From assembly GCF_001186365.1 (NCBI RefSeq), contig NZ_LDTZ01000015.1:310001-374000 (forward strand): a stretch of 64,000 nt of DNA. The letters run 5' to 3'. The notes below the pieces were generated by a model, which was given only the letters and a program-made list of their open reading frames with translations, was not told the origin of the DNA and did no database searches. Positions 27,169 to 36,459 of this stretch are shown piece by piece; position 1 is the stretch's first letter; each line of letters opens with the position of its first letter. The DNA is from Gordonia jacobaea (GTDB lineage: Bacteria > Actinomycetota > Actinomycetes > Mycobacteriales > Mycobacteriaceae). A program made the translations under genes and the position numbers.

Positions 27169-27905
27169 CTATCGGTGAGAACGCCGATCGCTCCGAGCGC
27201 GACGGCGGCGGCGGCCGACGTCCGCAGTACCTCGGGACCCAGGACCACCGAGGTCGCCCCCAGCGCCGTCAGATCGGCGATCTCGGCGTCGTCGAGTCCA
27301 CCTTCCGGCCCCACCACGAGGGCGATCTCGGAGGCACCTGCCAGCGGTAGCGACCGCAGCGGCACTGCTCCGTCCTCGTGCAGCACCGCGACCACACCAC
27401 CGTCTGCGGCGACGCCCGCGCAGATCGCGCGCACATCCATCGTCGTCGCGAGGTCGCCGATGTCGGGGATCCACGGGCGTCGACTCTGCTTTGCCGCCGC
27501 GGACGCTGCAGCCTTCCACTTCGCAATTCCCTTGTCCGCCTTGCCAGTCCATCGCGCGACGCACCGCGCGGACTGCCAGGGCACGATGCGATCCGCGCCC
27601 GCCTCCGTGGCAAGGTCGACGGCGAGCTCCGAACGCTCGGCTTTCGGAAGCGCCTGGATGACCGTGACGGTCGGGCGCGGACGGTCGATGAAGGTGTACC
27701 CGTGAGCGCGCGCGACAAGCGTGTCCTTCGAGCGGATCGCCTCGACGGCGCAGTCGGCGACAGAACCCCGGCCATCACCGACGAGAAGTTGCTCGCCGAC
27801 TCCGAGGCGGGTGACGGTGACGGCGTGCCTTCCCTCGCTACCGGCGAGCACGACTTCACCGCCCACGCGAGGCACCTCGTCGACCCAGAACAGCGGAGGA
27901 CTCAC
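27156..27905 (-). CDS. rsmE: 16S rRNA (uracil-1498-N3)-methyltransferase
   Basis: SPOUT-class methyltransferase, 249 residues. It has an N-terminal PUA-like domain (GSEGRHAVTVTRLGVGEQLLV), the QALPKAERSELAVDLATEAG segment and the knotted SAM site ALVVGPEGGLDDAEI. It follows dnaJ2 on the same strand, the usual hrcA-dnaJ-rsmE order in actinobacteria. Confidence 0.95.
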   Translation of the reverse strand: MSPPLFWVDEVPRVGGEVVLAGSEGRHAVTVTRLGVGEQLLVGDGRGSVADCAVEAIRSKDTLVARAHGYTFIDRPRPTVTVIQALPKAERSELAVDLATEAGADRIVPWQSARCVARWTGKADKGIAKWKAAASAAAKQSRRPWIPDIGDLATTMDVRAICAGVAADGGVVAVLHEDGAVPLRSLPLAGASEIALVVGPEGGLDDAEIADLTALGATSVVLGPEVLRTSAAAAVALGAIGVLTDRWER

Positions 27906-27960
27906 CGACGTCGACCCTTCAGCTCACGATCCACTCGTCGCGCCACTCCGCTGTGACCTG

Positions 27961-29106
27961 TCAGCGTCCGGCGAAGGCGTTACGAAGCCGCGAGAACAGA
28001 CCGCCGGGCGCTGCGGCGGCAGTGGTGGTGACCAGATCGATCTGCTCCCCCGACGTCTCGCGATACGCCGAAAGCGCCGCCGACTGTCCGGCGTCGAGCT
28101 TGGTCGGTACATGCACGTCGAGATGCACGTGCAGGGTGCCGCGCACGCCGCTGTTGACGTGCGGCATACCCTGCCCGCGGACCTTGACCACCTGGCCGGG
28201 CTGAGTACCCGGCTCGATGGCGACGGTGATGTCGTCGCCGAGGATCGATGCAACCGTGAACTCAGCACCGAGCGCGGCGTCGGCCATCGGCACCCGCAGC
28301 GTGCAGTGCAGATCGTCCTTGTCGCGGATGAAGACGTCGTGCGGACGCTCGGAGACCTCGACGTACAGGTCGCCTGCGGGTCCACCACCCATGCCGACCT
28401 CGCCCTGGCCTGCCAGGCGGACCCGCATACCGCTCTCGATACCCGCGGGGATGCGCACGGTCATGGTGCGTCGCGAACGCACGCGGCCGTCGCCGCCGCA
28501 CTTGTGACACGGATCCGGGATGACCTCGCCCGTGCCGTGGCAGGTCGGGCATTCGCGGACGGTCATGACCTGGCCGAGGATCGAGCGCTGCACGGCCTGG
28601 ATCTCGCCCGCACCCCTACAGGTGTCGCACGTGACGGGCTTGGAGTCGCCATTGGTGCCAGAACCCTGGCACACGTCGCAGAGGATGGCCGTGTCGACGG
28701 TGATCTCTTTGTTGACACCGGACGCGCACTCTTCGAGCGTCAGCTCCACCGATACGAGGGCCGGTTCGCCGGGCTGCACGCGTCCCTTGGGTCCGCGACT
28801 TCCGCCGAATCCGCCGCCCCCACCGAAGAACGCCTCGAAGACGTCGCCGAGGCCGCCCCCACCGAAGCCTCCGGCGAATCCACCGGCGCCGGGCCCGGCC
28901 AACGGATCGCCGCCCGCGTCGACGATTCGACGCTTCTCCGGGTCACTGAGCACCTCGTAGGCTGTGGTGACCTCTTTGAAGCGCTCCTCCTCGTTGGGGT
29001 TCACGTCGGGATGCAGTTCTCGGGCCTTCTTGCGATATGCCCGCTTGATCTCCTGGTCGCTGGCACCCTTCGCCACGCCAAGAACTCCGTAGTAGTCAGT
29101 TGCCAC
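27961..29106 (-). CDS. dnaJ2: Chaperone DnaJ (type I)
   Basis: DnaK co-chaperone of 381 residues. Domains in order: J domain with HPD ([11 protein letters not shown]), Gly/Phe-rich linker, four CxxCxGxG zinc-finger repeats ([32 protein letters not shown]), then the C-terminal substrate-binding barrels. Located downstream of hrcA, it is probably the heat-regulated DnaJ2 rather than the dnaK-operon copy. Confidence 0.97.
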   Translation of the reverse strand: MATDYYGVLGVAKGASDQEIKRAYRKKARELHPDVNPNEEERFKEVTTAYEVLSDPEKRRIVDAGGDPLAGPGAGGFAGGFGGGGLGDVFEAFFGGGGGFGGSRGPKGRVQPGEPALVSVELTLEECASGVNKEITVDTAILCDVCQGSGTNGDSKPVTCDTCRGAGEIQAVQRSILGQVMTVRECPTCHGTGEVIPDPCHKCGGDGRVRSRRTMTVRIPAGIESGMRVRLAGQGEVGMGGGPAGDLYVEVSERPHDVFIRDKDDLHCTLRVPMADAALGAEFTVASILGDDITVAIEPGTQPGQVVKVRGQGMPHVNSGVRGTLHVHLDVHVPTKLDAGQSAALSAYRETSGEQIDLVTTTAAAAPGGLFSRLRNAFAGR

Positions 29107-29131
29107 GCTGTCGTCCGGTCCTCTGTGTCCG

Positions 29132-29150
29132 GGCCGGTCTATCCGGCCCC
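29132..29150. terminator. Hairpin between hrcA and dnaJ2
   Basis: GGGCCGG-TCTAT-CCGGCCC, a 7-bp GC stem lacking a T-tract. It lies 25 bp before the dnaJ2 start in the 140-bp hrcA-dnaJ2 gap. It could be a weak terminator/attenuator or a processing site that adjusts dnaJ2 levels. Confidence 0.3.
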
Positions 29151-29246
29151 GCTATGTACGGTCTCGATTCCCAGCATGCGCCGGGCTTGGGCAGTCCGGC
29201 TCGGTGCCGGGAATGTGACGGGATGGTTCGCTGCGCGTCGCGCCGA

Positions 29247-30281
29247 TCAGCGCTCGGCGAGGACCTCACCCACATACTTCGCAACGGCCGCCACCGAGGC
29301 GATTGTTCCCGGGTAGTCCATGCGGGTCGGGCCCACCACGCCAACGCTGCCGAATATCGTTCCCGATGCACCGTACCCTGTGGAGACCACCGAGGTTCCA
29401 CGGAGGTTCTCGGTTTGCGTCTCCTCGCCGATCTGCACGGTGACGCGGCCCATCCGCTGTGTCGTCGCCAACAACTTGAGCACGACGACCTGCTCCTCGA
29501 GCGCTTCGAGCACCGTGTCCATGCCGCCGTTCATCGGAGCAAAATCGGCGGCAGAGCGCGCCAGATTCGACGTTCCGCCGAGCACAAGACGGTCGACGCC
29601 GCGTTCGACGAGGGTCTCGACCAGGACGGTCGCGAGCCGGATGACCTCGTCGCGAATATCGCCGGGGGCCTCGTTGGCGAGTTCGGCGACTGCCGCGGAC
29701 GCCTCCTCGAGACGCTTGCCGTGGAGTGCCGCCGAGAACATGTCACGCAGCCGTGAGATGTCGTCCTCGGAACGGTCGGCACCGAGCGCCACCATCCGCT
29801 GCTCGACGCGACCGGTATCGGTGATGACCACCAGCAGCAGACGCGACGGCGACAACGTGACCACCTCGAGGTGGCGGACCGTCGCCGTCGACAACACGGG
29901 ATATTGGATGACCGCGACCTGCCTGGTCAACTGTGCGAGCAGGCGCACAGACCTCCGCAGCACGTCGTCGAGGTCGACGCCGCGGTCGAGAACGGACAGG
30001 ATGGCCCGACGTTCCGCCGCCGACAGCGGCTTGACCTCGCTGATCCGGTCGACGAACATCCGGTAGCCCTTGTCGGTGGGAACACGACCCGAGCTGGTGT
30101 GCGGCTGCGCGATGTAGCCCTCCGCCTCGAGCACGGCCATGTCGTTTCGGACCGTCGCACTCGACACACCGAGATGGTGTCGTTCGACCAAGGCCTTGGA
30201 ACCGATGGGTTCCTGCGTGTCCACGTAGTCGGTCACGATGGCACGCAGCACCTCGAACCGCCGATCGTCGGTCGCCGACAC
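29247..30281 (-). CDS. hrcA: Heat-inducible transcription repressor HrcA
   Basis: Winged-helix repressor of class I heat-shock operons, 344 residues. N-terminal DNA-binding region: [20 protein letters not shown] and [18 protein letters not shown]. Then come the GAF-like and insert domains and a C-terminal [15 protein letters not shown]. The GTG chosen gives a 10-nt spacer from AGGAGG; two other in-frame starts lie upstream. No CIRCE element is visible before it. Confidence 0.95.
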   Translation of the reverse strand: MSATDDRRFEVLRAIVTDYVDTQEPIGSKALVERHHLGVSSATVRNDMAVLEAEGYIAQPHTSSGRVPTDKGYRMFVDRISEVKPLSAAERRAILSVLDRGVDLDDVLRRSVRLLAQLTRQVAVIQYPVLSTATVRHLEVVTLSPSRLLLVVITDTGRVEQRMVALGADRSEDDISRLRDMFSAALHGKRLEEASAAVAELANEAPGDIRDEVIRLATVLVETLVERGVDRLVLGGTSNLARSAADFAPMNGGMDTVLEALEEQVVVLKLLATTQRMGRVTVQIGEETQTENLRGTSVVSTGYGASGTIFGSVGVVGPTRMDYPGTIASVAAVAKYVGEVLAER

Positions 30282-30308
30282 GTCCGCCACACCTCCTCGG
30301 GGCCTACT

Positions 30309-30382
30309 GTGCAATAAGCTTCAGGGCAAATGAGCTCTGGGCAATAAACTCAGGGCACATACAGTCTGGTCAATCCAGTTCG
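30309..30382. repeat. Five degenerate tandem 15-bp units upstream of hrcA
   Basis: Units begin at 30309, 30324, 30339, 30353 and 30368: GTGCAATAAGCTTCA, GGGCAAATGAGCTCT, GGGCAATAAACTCA, GGGCACATACAGTCT, GGTCAATCCAGTTCG. The consensus is GGGCAAT-A-nCTCt. The array starts 28 bp upstream of the hrcA start and lies between hrcA and a divergent gene, so it may bind a regulator of either. Confidence 0.6.
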
Positions 30383-30510
30383 CAGACTCCATCCTAAGCG
30401 ACGGCCGACGACGAACCGGGGCCATCGCGCGGGCGTAAGTCGCCGTGAGCCGGCCCGGACTACTCAGGAGCCGGGACGACTCGAAAGAGAAAGACAGTGA
30501 GAGCGTCGGG

Positions 30511-30987
30511 ATGATTTTCAAGGGTGTGCGGGAGGGGAAGCCCTACCCCGACCACGGATTGTCGGTCCGCGGGTGGGCCAAGATTCCTCCTCGCCAGCTC
30601 CGACTCGACGAACTCGTCACCGTCACCACAGTGCTGGCTCTCGACAAACTCCTCAGCGAGGACTCCACGTTCTACGGCGACCTGTTCTCCCATGTCGTGC
30701 GCTGGCAGGGCGACCTCTATCTCGAGGACGGCCTGCACCGCGCGGTGCGTTCGGCGCTCCGGAACCGGCACATCATCCACGCGCGGCTACTCGACCTCGA
30801 TGCCTACGACCTCTCACCTGGCGCTCTGCCCCTCGAGGAACAACTCGACGACACCGCCGAGATTCCGACGACGTCGAGCCGTCCGACCCGACCGGTCGAG
30901 CCACCTCGAAGCCCCTCCGGCCAGGGCGGCGCGCATCGTCGACCGACCCGCGGCACGGGCTGGTCGACGCCGCCGCGCCGGCCCTGA
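30511..30987 (+). CDS. Conserved actinobacterial hypothetical protein (position of Rv2375)
   Basis: A 158-residue protein beginning MIFKGVREGKPYPDHGLS, with a conserved-looking core: LDELVTVTTVLALDKLLSED, STFYGDLFSHVV and LYLEDGLHRAVRSALRNR. The D-G-x-H-R pattern resembles the ParB/Srx-like nuclease fold, but that is only an impression. A disordered Pro/Arg/Ser-rich tail follows. It is divergent from hrcA, the arrangement found in mycobacteria. Function unknown. An earlier in-frame start at 30445 is less likely. Confidence 0.78.
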   Translation: MIFKGVREGKPYPDHGLSVRGWAKIPPRQLRLDELVTVTTVLALDKLLSEDSTFYGDLFSHVVRWQGDLYLEDGLHRAVRSALRNRHIIHARLLDLDAYDLSPGALPLEEQLDDTAEIPTTSSRPTRPVEPPRSPSGQGGAHRRPTRGTGWSTPPRRP

Positions 30988-31013
30988 TCCGACGCTCCCC
31001 TACCTACCAGCCC

Positions 31014-32051
31014 TCACACCTCCATCGTCTTCTCGGTCGGCAGGTCGTAGACGGGACACTCCGCGACTCCGATCGTGTCGCGGGTGATCGCCTCCACGGC
31101 CGCCTGCGTTGCCTCGGCGTCGTTGACCCAGTTCTTGTAGAAGTCGAACGGGCAGTCGGCAACCCCCTTGTCGCCGTCACCACCGGCGAGCACACCGGTG
31201 TAGCCGCGATGGAGAAGTTTGAAGAGGTGATTCTGCGACTGGTCGTATTTGCGGGCATCCCGGATGGTCGACAGTGACAGTTGCGCGAACTGGATGCCGT
31301 AGTCCTCCTCGCCGCACTCGCCGAGTGTCCGACCGTCGAATCCGATGATCGAGCTGTGACCGAAGTAGGTGTAGACGCCGTCCCATCCGGTGGCGTTTGC
31401 GACCGCGACATAGCAGTTGTTCGCCCACGCCATCGCCTTCGCCATCAGTACCTGCTGATCTTTGGCTGGGTACATGTATCCCTGCGGACGCACGATGAGT
31501 TCCGCACCCTTCATCGCGCAATCGCGCCAGATCTCCGGGTAGTTGCCGTCGTCGCAGATGATCAACGAGATCTTCATGCCCTTGGGACCGTCGGTCACAT
31601 ACGTCTGACCACCGGGGTACCAGCCCTCGATGGGCGTCCACGGCAGGATCTTTCGATACTTCTGCACGATCTCACCCTCGTCATTGATCAGGACGAGGGT
31701 GTTGTACGGCGGCTTGTTCGGGTGGTCTTCGTGGCGCTCACCGGTGATCGAGAAGACACCCCAGGTCTTCGCGTCACGACACGCCTTGGCGAAGATGTCG
31801 GTCTCGTCGCCCGGGATGCTCGCCGCCGTTGCGTACATCTCGTCGTTGTCGTACATGATGCCCATCGTCGAATACTCCGGGAACACAACGAGATCCATGC
31901 CCGGGAGGCCGGTCTTCATCCCGACCACCATGTCGGCGATCTTGTGTGCGTTCTCGAGAACCTCGGCCTTCGTGTGTAGGCGCGGCATCTTGTAGTTCAC
32001 CACCGCGACGCCGACCGTGTCCGGACTCGATGAGATGTCTCCGTGCCGCAT
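31014..32051 (-). CDS. amiE: Aliphatic amidase
   Basis: Nitrilase-superfamily amidase that hydrolyses short aliphatic amides such as acetamide to acid and ammonia. The 345-residue protein is colinear with Pseudomonas aeruginosa AmiE: start [20 protein letters not shown] and catalytic triad E59, K134, C166 at identical numbering. GGAGGAGG lies ahead of the ATG. The neighbouring AmiB-like ATPase, AmiC-like sensor and MarR regulator make a dedicated amide-utilisation locus. No AmiS-type amide channel is present in this window. Confidence 0.97.
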   Translation of the reverse strand: MRHGDISSSPDTVGVAVVNYKMPRLHTKAEVLENAHKIADMVVGMKTGLPGMDLVVFPEYSTMGIMYDNDEMYATAASIPGDETDIFAKACRDAKTWGVFSITGERHEDHPNKPPYNTLVLINDEGEIVQKYRKILPWTPIEGWYPGGQTYVTDGPKGMKISLIICDDGNYPEIWRDCAMKGAELIVRPQGYMYPAKDQQVLMAKAMAWANNCYVAVANATGWDGVYTYFGHSSIIGFDGRTLGECGEEDYGIQFAQLSLSTIRDARKYDQSQNHLFKLLHRGYTGVLAGGDGDKGVADCPFDFYKNWVNDAEATQAAVEAITRDTIGVAECPVYDLPTEKTMEV

Positions 32052-32088
32052 TGTTGCCTCCTCCAGCCTCGTGGGCTTCGACTTTTCT

Positions 32089-32102
32089 CTTCCACTTGGA
32101 AG
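32089..32102. promoter_or_regulatory. Palindrome CTTCCA-CT-TGGAAG in the amiE upstream region
   Basis: A perfect 6-2-6 inverted repeat 38 bp upstream of the amiE start, in the 245-bp space shared with the divergent ATPase gene. It is a candidate operator for the MarR protein or another regulator. A second, looser inverted pair (CTTTC-ATTC-GAAAG) lies near 32230. Confidence 0.45.
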
Positions 32103-32296
32103 TACTATCACCGCCAGAGTAGGAGGCAGGGCATTACCGTCGGATTGCGTCGATGTTCGAAGATGGTTACCCAGCAACAGTTGTGGGCTGTCTTCGACAG
32201 CAACACACTGCACGACGCCCGCACATCTGCTTTCATTCGAAAGTAGGTGTGGATCTACGAGACCGAGCGAAGCGACGAACGACGAAGGGACCAACA

Positions 32297-33361
32297 GTGT
32301 CGGGATACCTGTCGCAGAAGGTCGACGACCTCAACTCCGGCCACCTCACCGCGGGACGCGCGCGATCGTTCCGCATGGGCCGAGCGTCGTCGCCCGAGCA
32401 ACTCTCGGCGTCGCTGCGAGCCGCGATCATCGGCCAGGATCACGCCATCGACGCCGTCGTCCGTGGATTGACGATCGCCGCCGCGGGAATCCGGGATCCC
32501 CACCGGCCCATCGCCTCCCTGCTCTTCGTCGGACCGACGGGAGTCGGGAAGACAGAGCTCGCCCGCAGGCTTGCCGCCGAGATAGCAGGCGATCCGGACC
32601 GACTGTGCCGCATCGACATGAATTCGCTTGCCCAGGAGCACTATGCCGCGTCGCTGTCGGGCGCACCGCCCGGATACGCGGGCGCCAAGGAGGGTTTCAC
32701 GCTCTTCGATCGAGAGCTGGTGGAGGGCAACATCTCCCGACCGGGCATCGTGTTGTTCGACGAGGTCGAGAAGGCGCACACCACCGTGCTGCGCTCGCTA
32801 CTGCAGATACTCGACAGCGGCACACTGCGATTGACCGCGGGCACGTCGAGCATCAGCTTTCGCAACAGCGTGGTGCTGCTGACGTCCAATCTCGGATCCG
32901 CGGAACTCGCAGCGAAGACCCGCACCCAGAATCCCTCGACATTGCGACGTTTCCTGTCCGGCGTCGGCCGGTCTCCCGACACGACGCACTCCGACGGTGA
33001 GCTCGTCGATCGAGCCGTCGAGGAGTTCTTCGATCCCGAGCTCTACAACCGATTCGACGAGATCGTCCGGTTCACACCGCTCGACGAAGACAACGCAGGA
33101 GCCATCGTCGACCTCGAGCTGCGGCGACTGACCGAGACCCTCGGCGACCGCGGAATCACCTGGGCGGCAGATGATTCCGTGCGCCGCTACCTGCTCGCGC
33201 ACGGCTTCGACAGGGTGTACGGCGCGCGCAATCTCAAGCGCGTCATCCGACGTGAACTGCACGCGTCGGTCGCGCAGGTCATCGTTCATCACGACGCCGA
33301 CGGCCCACTCTCGATGAGCAGTACGGTTCGTGGCGGCTCGATTGTCACGTCGCAGCAATGA
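32297..33361 (+). CDS. AmiB-like single-ring AAA+ ATPase (ClpB D2 type)
   Basis: A 354-residue AAA+ protein: Walker A GPTGVGKT (79-86), Walker [12 protein letters not shown] (151-161), aromatic pore loop GYAG (126-129), sensor LLTSN, arginine-finger region ELYNRFDEI, and a C-terminal ClpB-D2-like small domain ([13 protein letters not shown]). It lacks the ClpB N-domain, first AAA module and coiled coil, like AmiB of the P. aeruginosa amidase operon, a proposed chaperone or transport energiser. Divergent from amiE. GTG start after AAGGGA. Confidence 0.88.
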   Translation: MSGYLSQKVDDLNSGHLTAGRARSFRMGRASSPEQLSASLRAAIIGQDHAIDAVVRGLTIAAAGIRDPHRPIASLLFVGPTGVGKTELARRLAAEIAGDPDRLCRIDMNSLAQEHYAASLSGAPPGYAGAKEGFTLFDRELVEGNISRPGIVLFDEVEKAHTTVLRSLLQILDSGTLRLTAGTSSISFRNSVVLLTSNLGSAELAAKTRTQNPSTLRRFLSGVGRSPDTTHSDGELVDRAVEEFFDPELYNRFDEIVRFTPLDEDNAGAIVDLELRRLTETLGDRGITWAADDSVRRYLLAHGFDRVYGARNLKRVIRRELHASVAQVIVHHDADGPLSMSSTVRGGSIVTSQQ

Positions 33362-33386
33362 CGATGCAGAGACGACAACGCGGGAA

Positions 33387-34454
33387 TCACGCAACGTGGA
33401 TACGTTCGAGCACGTCGAGGTCGAGATGACGCGCCGCGGCCACGTAGACGTCCTGATCCGTATGACCGGCGCCGAGCCGCAGGGCACCACGCGAGCCGTC
33501 GATCGTCGCACCGCGAGCCGCGGCCTCGAGCGCCGGAACCGCGAGCGAGCCGGCGCGCGTGGCGATTTCGCCGAGCACGTTGATCGCCTCGTAGCAGGAC
33601 TGACCAATGCTGTTGAGCATCGGTGCGTCGACACCGTGGAATCGGTGGTAGCGGGCACCGAAGTCGAGCGTCGACGTGGTGGCAAGCGAATCGAAATAAC
33701 CTGCGGCAGAGTACATGTTGGCAGTCGCCGACGCCCCCATGCCGAGTACCTGGTTCTCCTCGAGGATGGGACTGAATCGCAGACTGATCTCGTCGAGGCC
33801 GCGACGGGCGAACGCGCGGCCGAACCGGACGGCGTCGTCGCCGATCAGCAGTACGAGCACCGCGTCGGGACCATGCACCTCCAGCCAGTCGAGTGTCTCG
33901 GTGAAGTCCGACGTACCCAGCGGCGTGAAGGTCGATCCCAGGTGCGACATGCCCGCACCGGCCAGGTGCGCCTCGGCGCGCGCCGCGATCTGCCTCGGCC
34001 ACACGTAGTCGTTGCCGACGACGCACCACGTGTGCGCTCCGAATTGGCGGCGCAACCAGTCGAGTGCCGGCAATACCTGTGCGCCCGGCGACTCGCCGGT
34101 CATGAACAAACCCGGTGTGCGAAACTCGCCTTCATGCAGTGCCGCATACACGTAGGGCAACTCGCCGCCGACGTACCGGAGGATCTCCTTGCGCACCGCG
34201 GAGATGTGCCAGCCGACGACGGCGTCGATCGCACCTGCTCGCCACAGAGTCGCCACCTCCTGCGCGACGACTGCCGGACGTCGGCCCCCATCGACGATCA
34301 CGAGTTCGATTTCACGGCCCAGAACTCCTCCGCCACAGCTCAATTCGGCGACGGCGAGATCACCGCAGGCCTCACACGACGGCCCGAAGATGCCCGCGGA
34401 TCCCTGGACGGGAACCACATAGGCGATGCGTATCGGCAACTCGCGATGGGTCAT
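33387..34454 (-). CDS. AmiC-type amide-sensing periplasmic-binding-fold protein
   Basis: A 355-residue type I periplasmic-binding-fold protein without a signal peptide (start MTHRELPIRIAYVVPVQGSA), so cytoplasmic, like AmiC. Family motifs include GPSCEACGDLAVAEL, GWHISAVRKEIL and VVGNDYVWPRQIA. In Pseudomonas AmiC senses amides and sequesters AmiR; in Rhodococcus nitrile clusters an AmiC homologue (NhhC) acts with a MarR-type protein (NhhD). The divergent MarR gene 35 bp away reproduces the latter pairing. Start ATG after GGGGAG. Confidence 0.88.
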   Translation of the reverse strand: MTHRELPIRIAYVVPVQGSAGIFGPSCEACGDLAVAELSCGGGVLGREIELVIVDGGRRPAVVAQEVATLWRAGAIDAVVGWHISAVRKEILRYVGGELPYVYAALHEGEFRTPGLFMTGESPGAQVLPALDWLRRQFGAHTWCVVGNDYVWPRQIAARAEAHLAGAGMSHLGSTFTPLGTSDFTETLDWLEVHGPDAVLVLLIGDDAVRFGRAFARRGLDEISLRFSPILEENQVLGMGASATANMYSAAGYFDSLATTSTLDFGARYHRFHGVDAPMLNSIGQSCYEAINVLGEIATRAGSLAVPALEAAARGATIDGSRGALRLGAGHTDQDVYVAAARHLDLDVLERIHVA

Positions 34455-34470
34455 TGGACTCCCCTGACAT

Positions 34471-34482
34471 CCGCGATCGCGG
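34471..34482. promoter_or_regulatory. Perfect 12-bp palindrome between the AmiC-like and MarR genes
   Basis: CCGCGATCGCGG is exactly self-complementary and lies in the 35-bp space separating the two divergent start codons. A MarR dimer bound here would block both genes. Confidence 0.45.
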
Positions 34483-34489
34483 CCTGCAT

Positions 34490-35011
34490 ATGAGCGGCAA
34501 GACTACACGCGCATCGACGCAGCGGCGCGCGAACGAAGCCGAGCTCCCGCTACTTCTACGCCTGCTCAGCGCGGCGCGCAGCGTCGAATCCGGCATCTCG
34601 GAGGCGCTGGCGGCGGCGGGTGTGACGCCCGAGCAGTGGCGCGTCCTCAGCGTCCTCGAGGCGGGTGGGGGCCGCACCATGAGCGATCTCGCGCAGACCG
34701 CGGTGGTGCCGGCGGCCACCGCGACGCGCATCGTCGATCAGTTGGTCTCGAACGGCCTTGTCTATCGCCGCGCCGATCCCGCCGATCGACGTCGGGTCGT
34801 CGTGCATCTCAGTGCTCGGGGACGTCGCACGGTGGCGCCGATCCTCGACGCCGAGGCAACGCTCGAGCGTGCGGTTGTCGAGGAATTGGGACCTCGCGGG
34901 TACCTCGGCGTTGCGACGTCACTCGACCTGATCGCTCACATTCGACCCGACGACCACTCGGGCACCCCTGATGCGGTCGTCGCACCCCCGGGTTCGCTCA
35001 ACCGTCCATGA
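34490..35011 (+). CDS. MarR-family transcriptional regulator
   Basis: A 173-residue MarR protein: winged helix around residues 45-100 (GVTPEQWRVLSVLEAGGGRT, MSDLAQTAVVPAATATRIVD) and the wing DPADRRRVVVHLSARGR. Helices for dimerisation flank it. The ATG overlaps no other gene but has a poor ribosome-binding site, so it may be leaderless or weakly expressed. By analogy with NhhC/NhhD in Rhodococcus it probably regulates the amidase locus together with the AmiC-like sensor. Its 3' end overlaps hemW convergently by 14 bp. Confidence 0.85.
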   Translation: MSGKTTRASTQRRANEAELPLLLRLLSAARSVESGISEALAAAGVTPEQWRVLSVLEAGGGRTMSDLAQTAVVPAATATRIVDQLVSNGLVYRRADPADRRRVVVHLSARGRRTVAPILDAEATLERAVVEELGPRGYLGVATSLDLIAHIRPDDHSGTPDAVVAPPGSLNRP

Positions 35012-36230
35012 GCAGGATGTCGCGAATCACGCCGTCGGCGAGGAGCCTGCCGCGGTCGGTCAGCACGAGTCGCTCTGCGTCGTCGTCGCGCAACAGCCCC
35101 GCCGCGCGTGCGCGCTCCGCCGCCACCAACTCGCCCTCGCTGAGGACCTCGGTGGGCAGTCCCTCACGGCAGCGCAGCGCGAGCATGACCTGCTCTTCGT
35201 GCCTATCGGTCGCCGTGAGCGTCTCGGAGTCGTCGACGGCAAGACCACCCATCTCCAGGGCCCGCGCATAGCGCGCGGGATGCTTGACGTTCCACCAGCG
35301 CACACCGTTGACGTGCGAGTGGGCGCCGGGACCGATTCCCCACCAGTCGTCGCTGCGCCAGTAGCCGAGGTTGTGCCGGCACTCGCCCGCCGGTGTGCGC
35401 GACCAGTTGGAGACCTCGTACCAGTCGAACCCGGCGTCGTGCAGTCGTTGATCGAGCAGCACGTAACGGTCGGCGAGCACGTCGTCGTCGGGCGCGGGCA
35501 GTTCGCCGCGGCGTATTCGACGTGCGAGCGCTGTGCCGTCCTCCACGATCAGCGCGTACGCCGAGACATGGTCGACAGGGGTGTCGAGGACGGCGTCGAC
35601 GCTGCGGTGCAGATCGGCGTCCGTCTCGCCGGGCGTGCCGTAGATGAGGTCGAGGTTGAGGTGCTCGAATCCCGCTGCCGACGCCTCGCGCGCGGCTGCG
35701 ACCGCCCGTCCCGGCGTGTGGGTGCGATCGAGTGTCGCGAGCACGTGCGGAGCGGCCGACTGCATGCCCAGCGAGATCCGGGTGAATCCCGCCTCGAGCA
35801 GACCGTCGAAGAACGCAGGCGACGTCGACTCCGGGTTGGACTCCGTCGTGATCTCGGCGTCGGCGGCGAGATCGAAGCGTCCGCGCACCGCGTCGAGCAG
35901 TCGCCGCAGGCCGTCGGCTCCGAGAAGCGACGGCGTCCCGCCGCCGACGAAGATCGTCGAGACGGGGCGTCGCGGACTCAGCAGAGCTGCCGCCGTGTCG
36001 AGTTCGCGGCCCACCGCCGCGAGCCACGACTCGGGCGACGACGACGAGCCGAGCTCCCCCGCCGTGTAGGTGTTGAAATCGCAATACCCGCAGCGCGTGG
36101 CACAGAACGGCACATGCAGGTACAGGCCGAACCCGGTATCTGGATCGACCCGAGAACACGCATCGACGATCGGTTCGGTCACGCGAGCGGGCACATCGCC
36201 CCGCAGCTCGACAATCGTCTCGACATCCAC
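34998..36230 (-). CDS. hemW: Radical SAM haem chaperone HemW
   Basis: A 410-residue radical SAM protein of the HemW (formerly HemN-like) group. The iron-sulfur motif CATRCGYC (C43, C47, C50) follows YLHVPF, and the GGGTPSLL and ESNPES signature regions are present. HemW inserts haem into target proteins rather than oxidising coproporphyrinogen; the C-X3-C-X2-C motif without the extra cysteine of true HemN supports that. GTG start. In M. tuberculosis the counterpart lies just upstream of the sulfite reductase gene, as here. Confidence 0.93.
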   Translation of the reverse strand: MDVETIVELRGDVPARVTEPIVDACSRVDPDTGFGLYLHVPFCATRCGYCDFNTYTAGELGSSSSPESWLAAVGRELDTAAALLSPRRPVSTIFVGGGTPSLLGADGLRRLLDAVRGRFDLAADAEITTESNPESTSPAFFDGLLEAGFTRISLGMQSAAPHVLATLDRTHTPGRAVAAAREASAAGFEHLNLDLIYGTPGETDADLHRSVDAVLDTPVDHVSAYALIVEDGTALARRIRRGELPAPDDDVLADRYVLLDQRLHDAGFDWYEVSNWSRTPAGECRHNLGYWRSDDWWGIGPGAHSHVNGVRWWNVKHPARYARALEMGGLAVDDSETLTATDRHEEQVMLALRCREGLPTEVLSEGELVAAERARAAGLLRDDDAERLVLTDRGRLLADGVIRDILLMDG

Positions 36231-36345
36231 CCGTCCATGATGCGCGTCTCCTCACGTCGACTTCTGTGCGGGGCAGGCCGTCGGCCGACTTTGCCTCAGC
36301 ATGACGCAAAATAAGTGCAAGTAGACGACGGGTGCCCTCCCGTGG

Positions 36346-36351
36346 CACTAT
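36346..36351 (+). promoter_or_regulatory. Candidate -10 element for the sulfite reductase operon
   Basis: CACTAT ends seven bases before the GTG of the leader ORF, so transcription could start at or next to that GTG and make the leader peptide mRNA leaderless. No good -35 element is visible, which is common in actinobacteria. Confidence 0.45.
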
Positions 36352-36358
36352 GGATGGC

Positions 36359-36439
36359 GTGAATTTCCCCGGGGTGTGGCTCGCAGCACGACGCCACGTC
36401 GATTTCAAGCGCGTCTGTAGCGCTAGCTGTCGTCCTTAG
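36359..36439 (+). CDS. Cysteine-attenuator leader peptide
   Basis: A 26-codon open frame, probably leaderless from GTG (an in-frame ATG exists at 36350). The product reads (M)NFPGVWLAARRHVDF then KRVCSASCRP. The ARRHVD-hydrophobic-x-RV-C-S-A-x-CR pattern is that of the actinobacterial 'putative leader peptide' family found before sulfur-assimilation genes. In mycobacteria Cys-rich leaderless uORFs attenuate such operons in response to cysteine. Two Cys codons lie within the last seven sense codons, so ribosome stalling would occur next to the following hairpin. Confidence 0.85.
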   Translation: MNFPGVWLAARRHVDFKRVCSASCRP

Positions 36440-36459
36440 ACGACGACCGGCCCCGAGAG

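Noticed and set aside
27721-29316. A 531-codon frame antisense to rsmE and dnaJ2.
   Set aside because: The zinc fingers and J domain on the minus strand leave no doubt about which strand is coding.
30282-30510. Search for a CIRCE element upstream of hrcA.
   Set aside because: No TTAGCACTC or GAGTGCTAA half-site is present; only the 15-bp array was seen.
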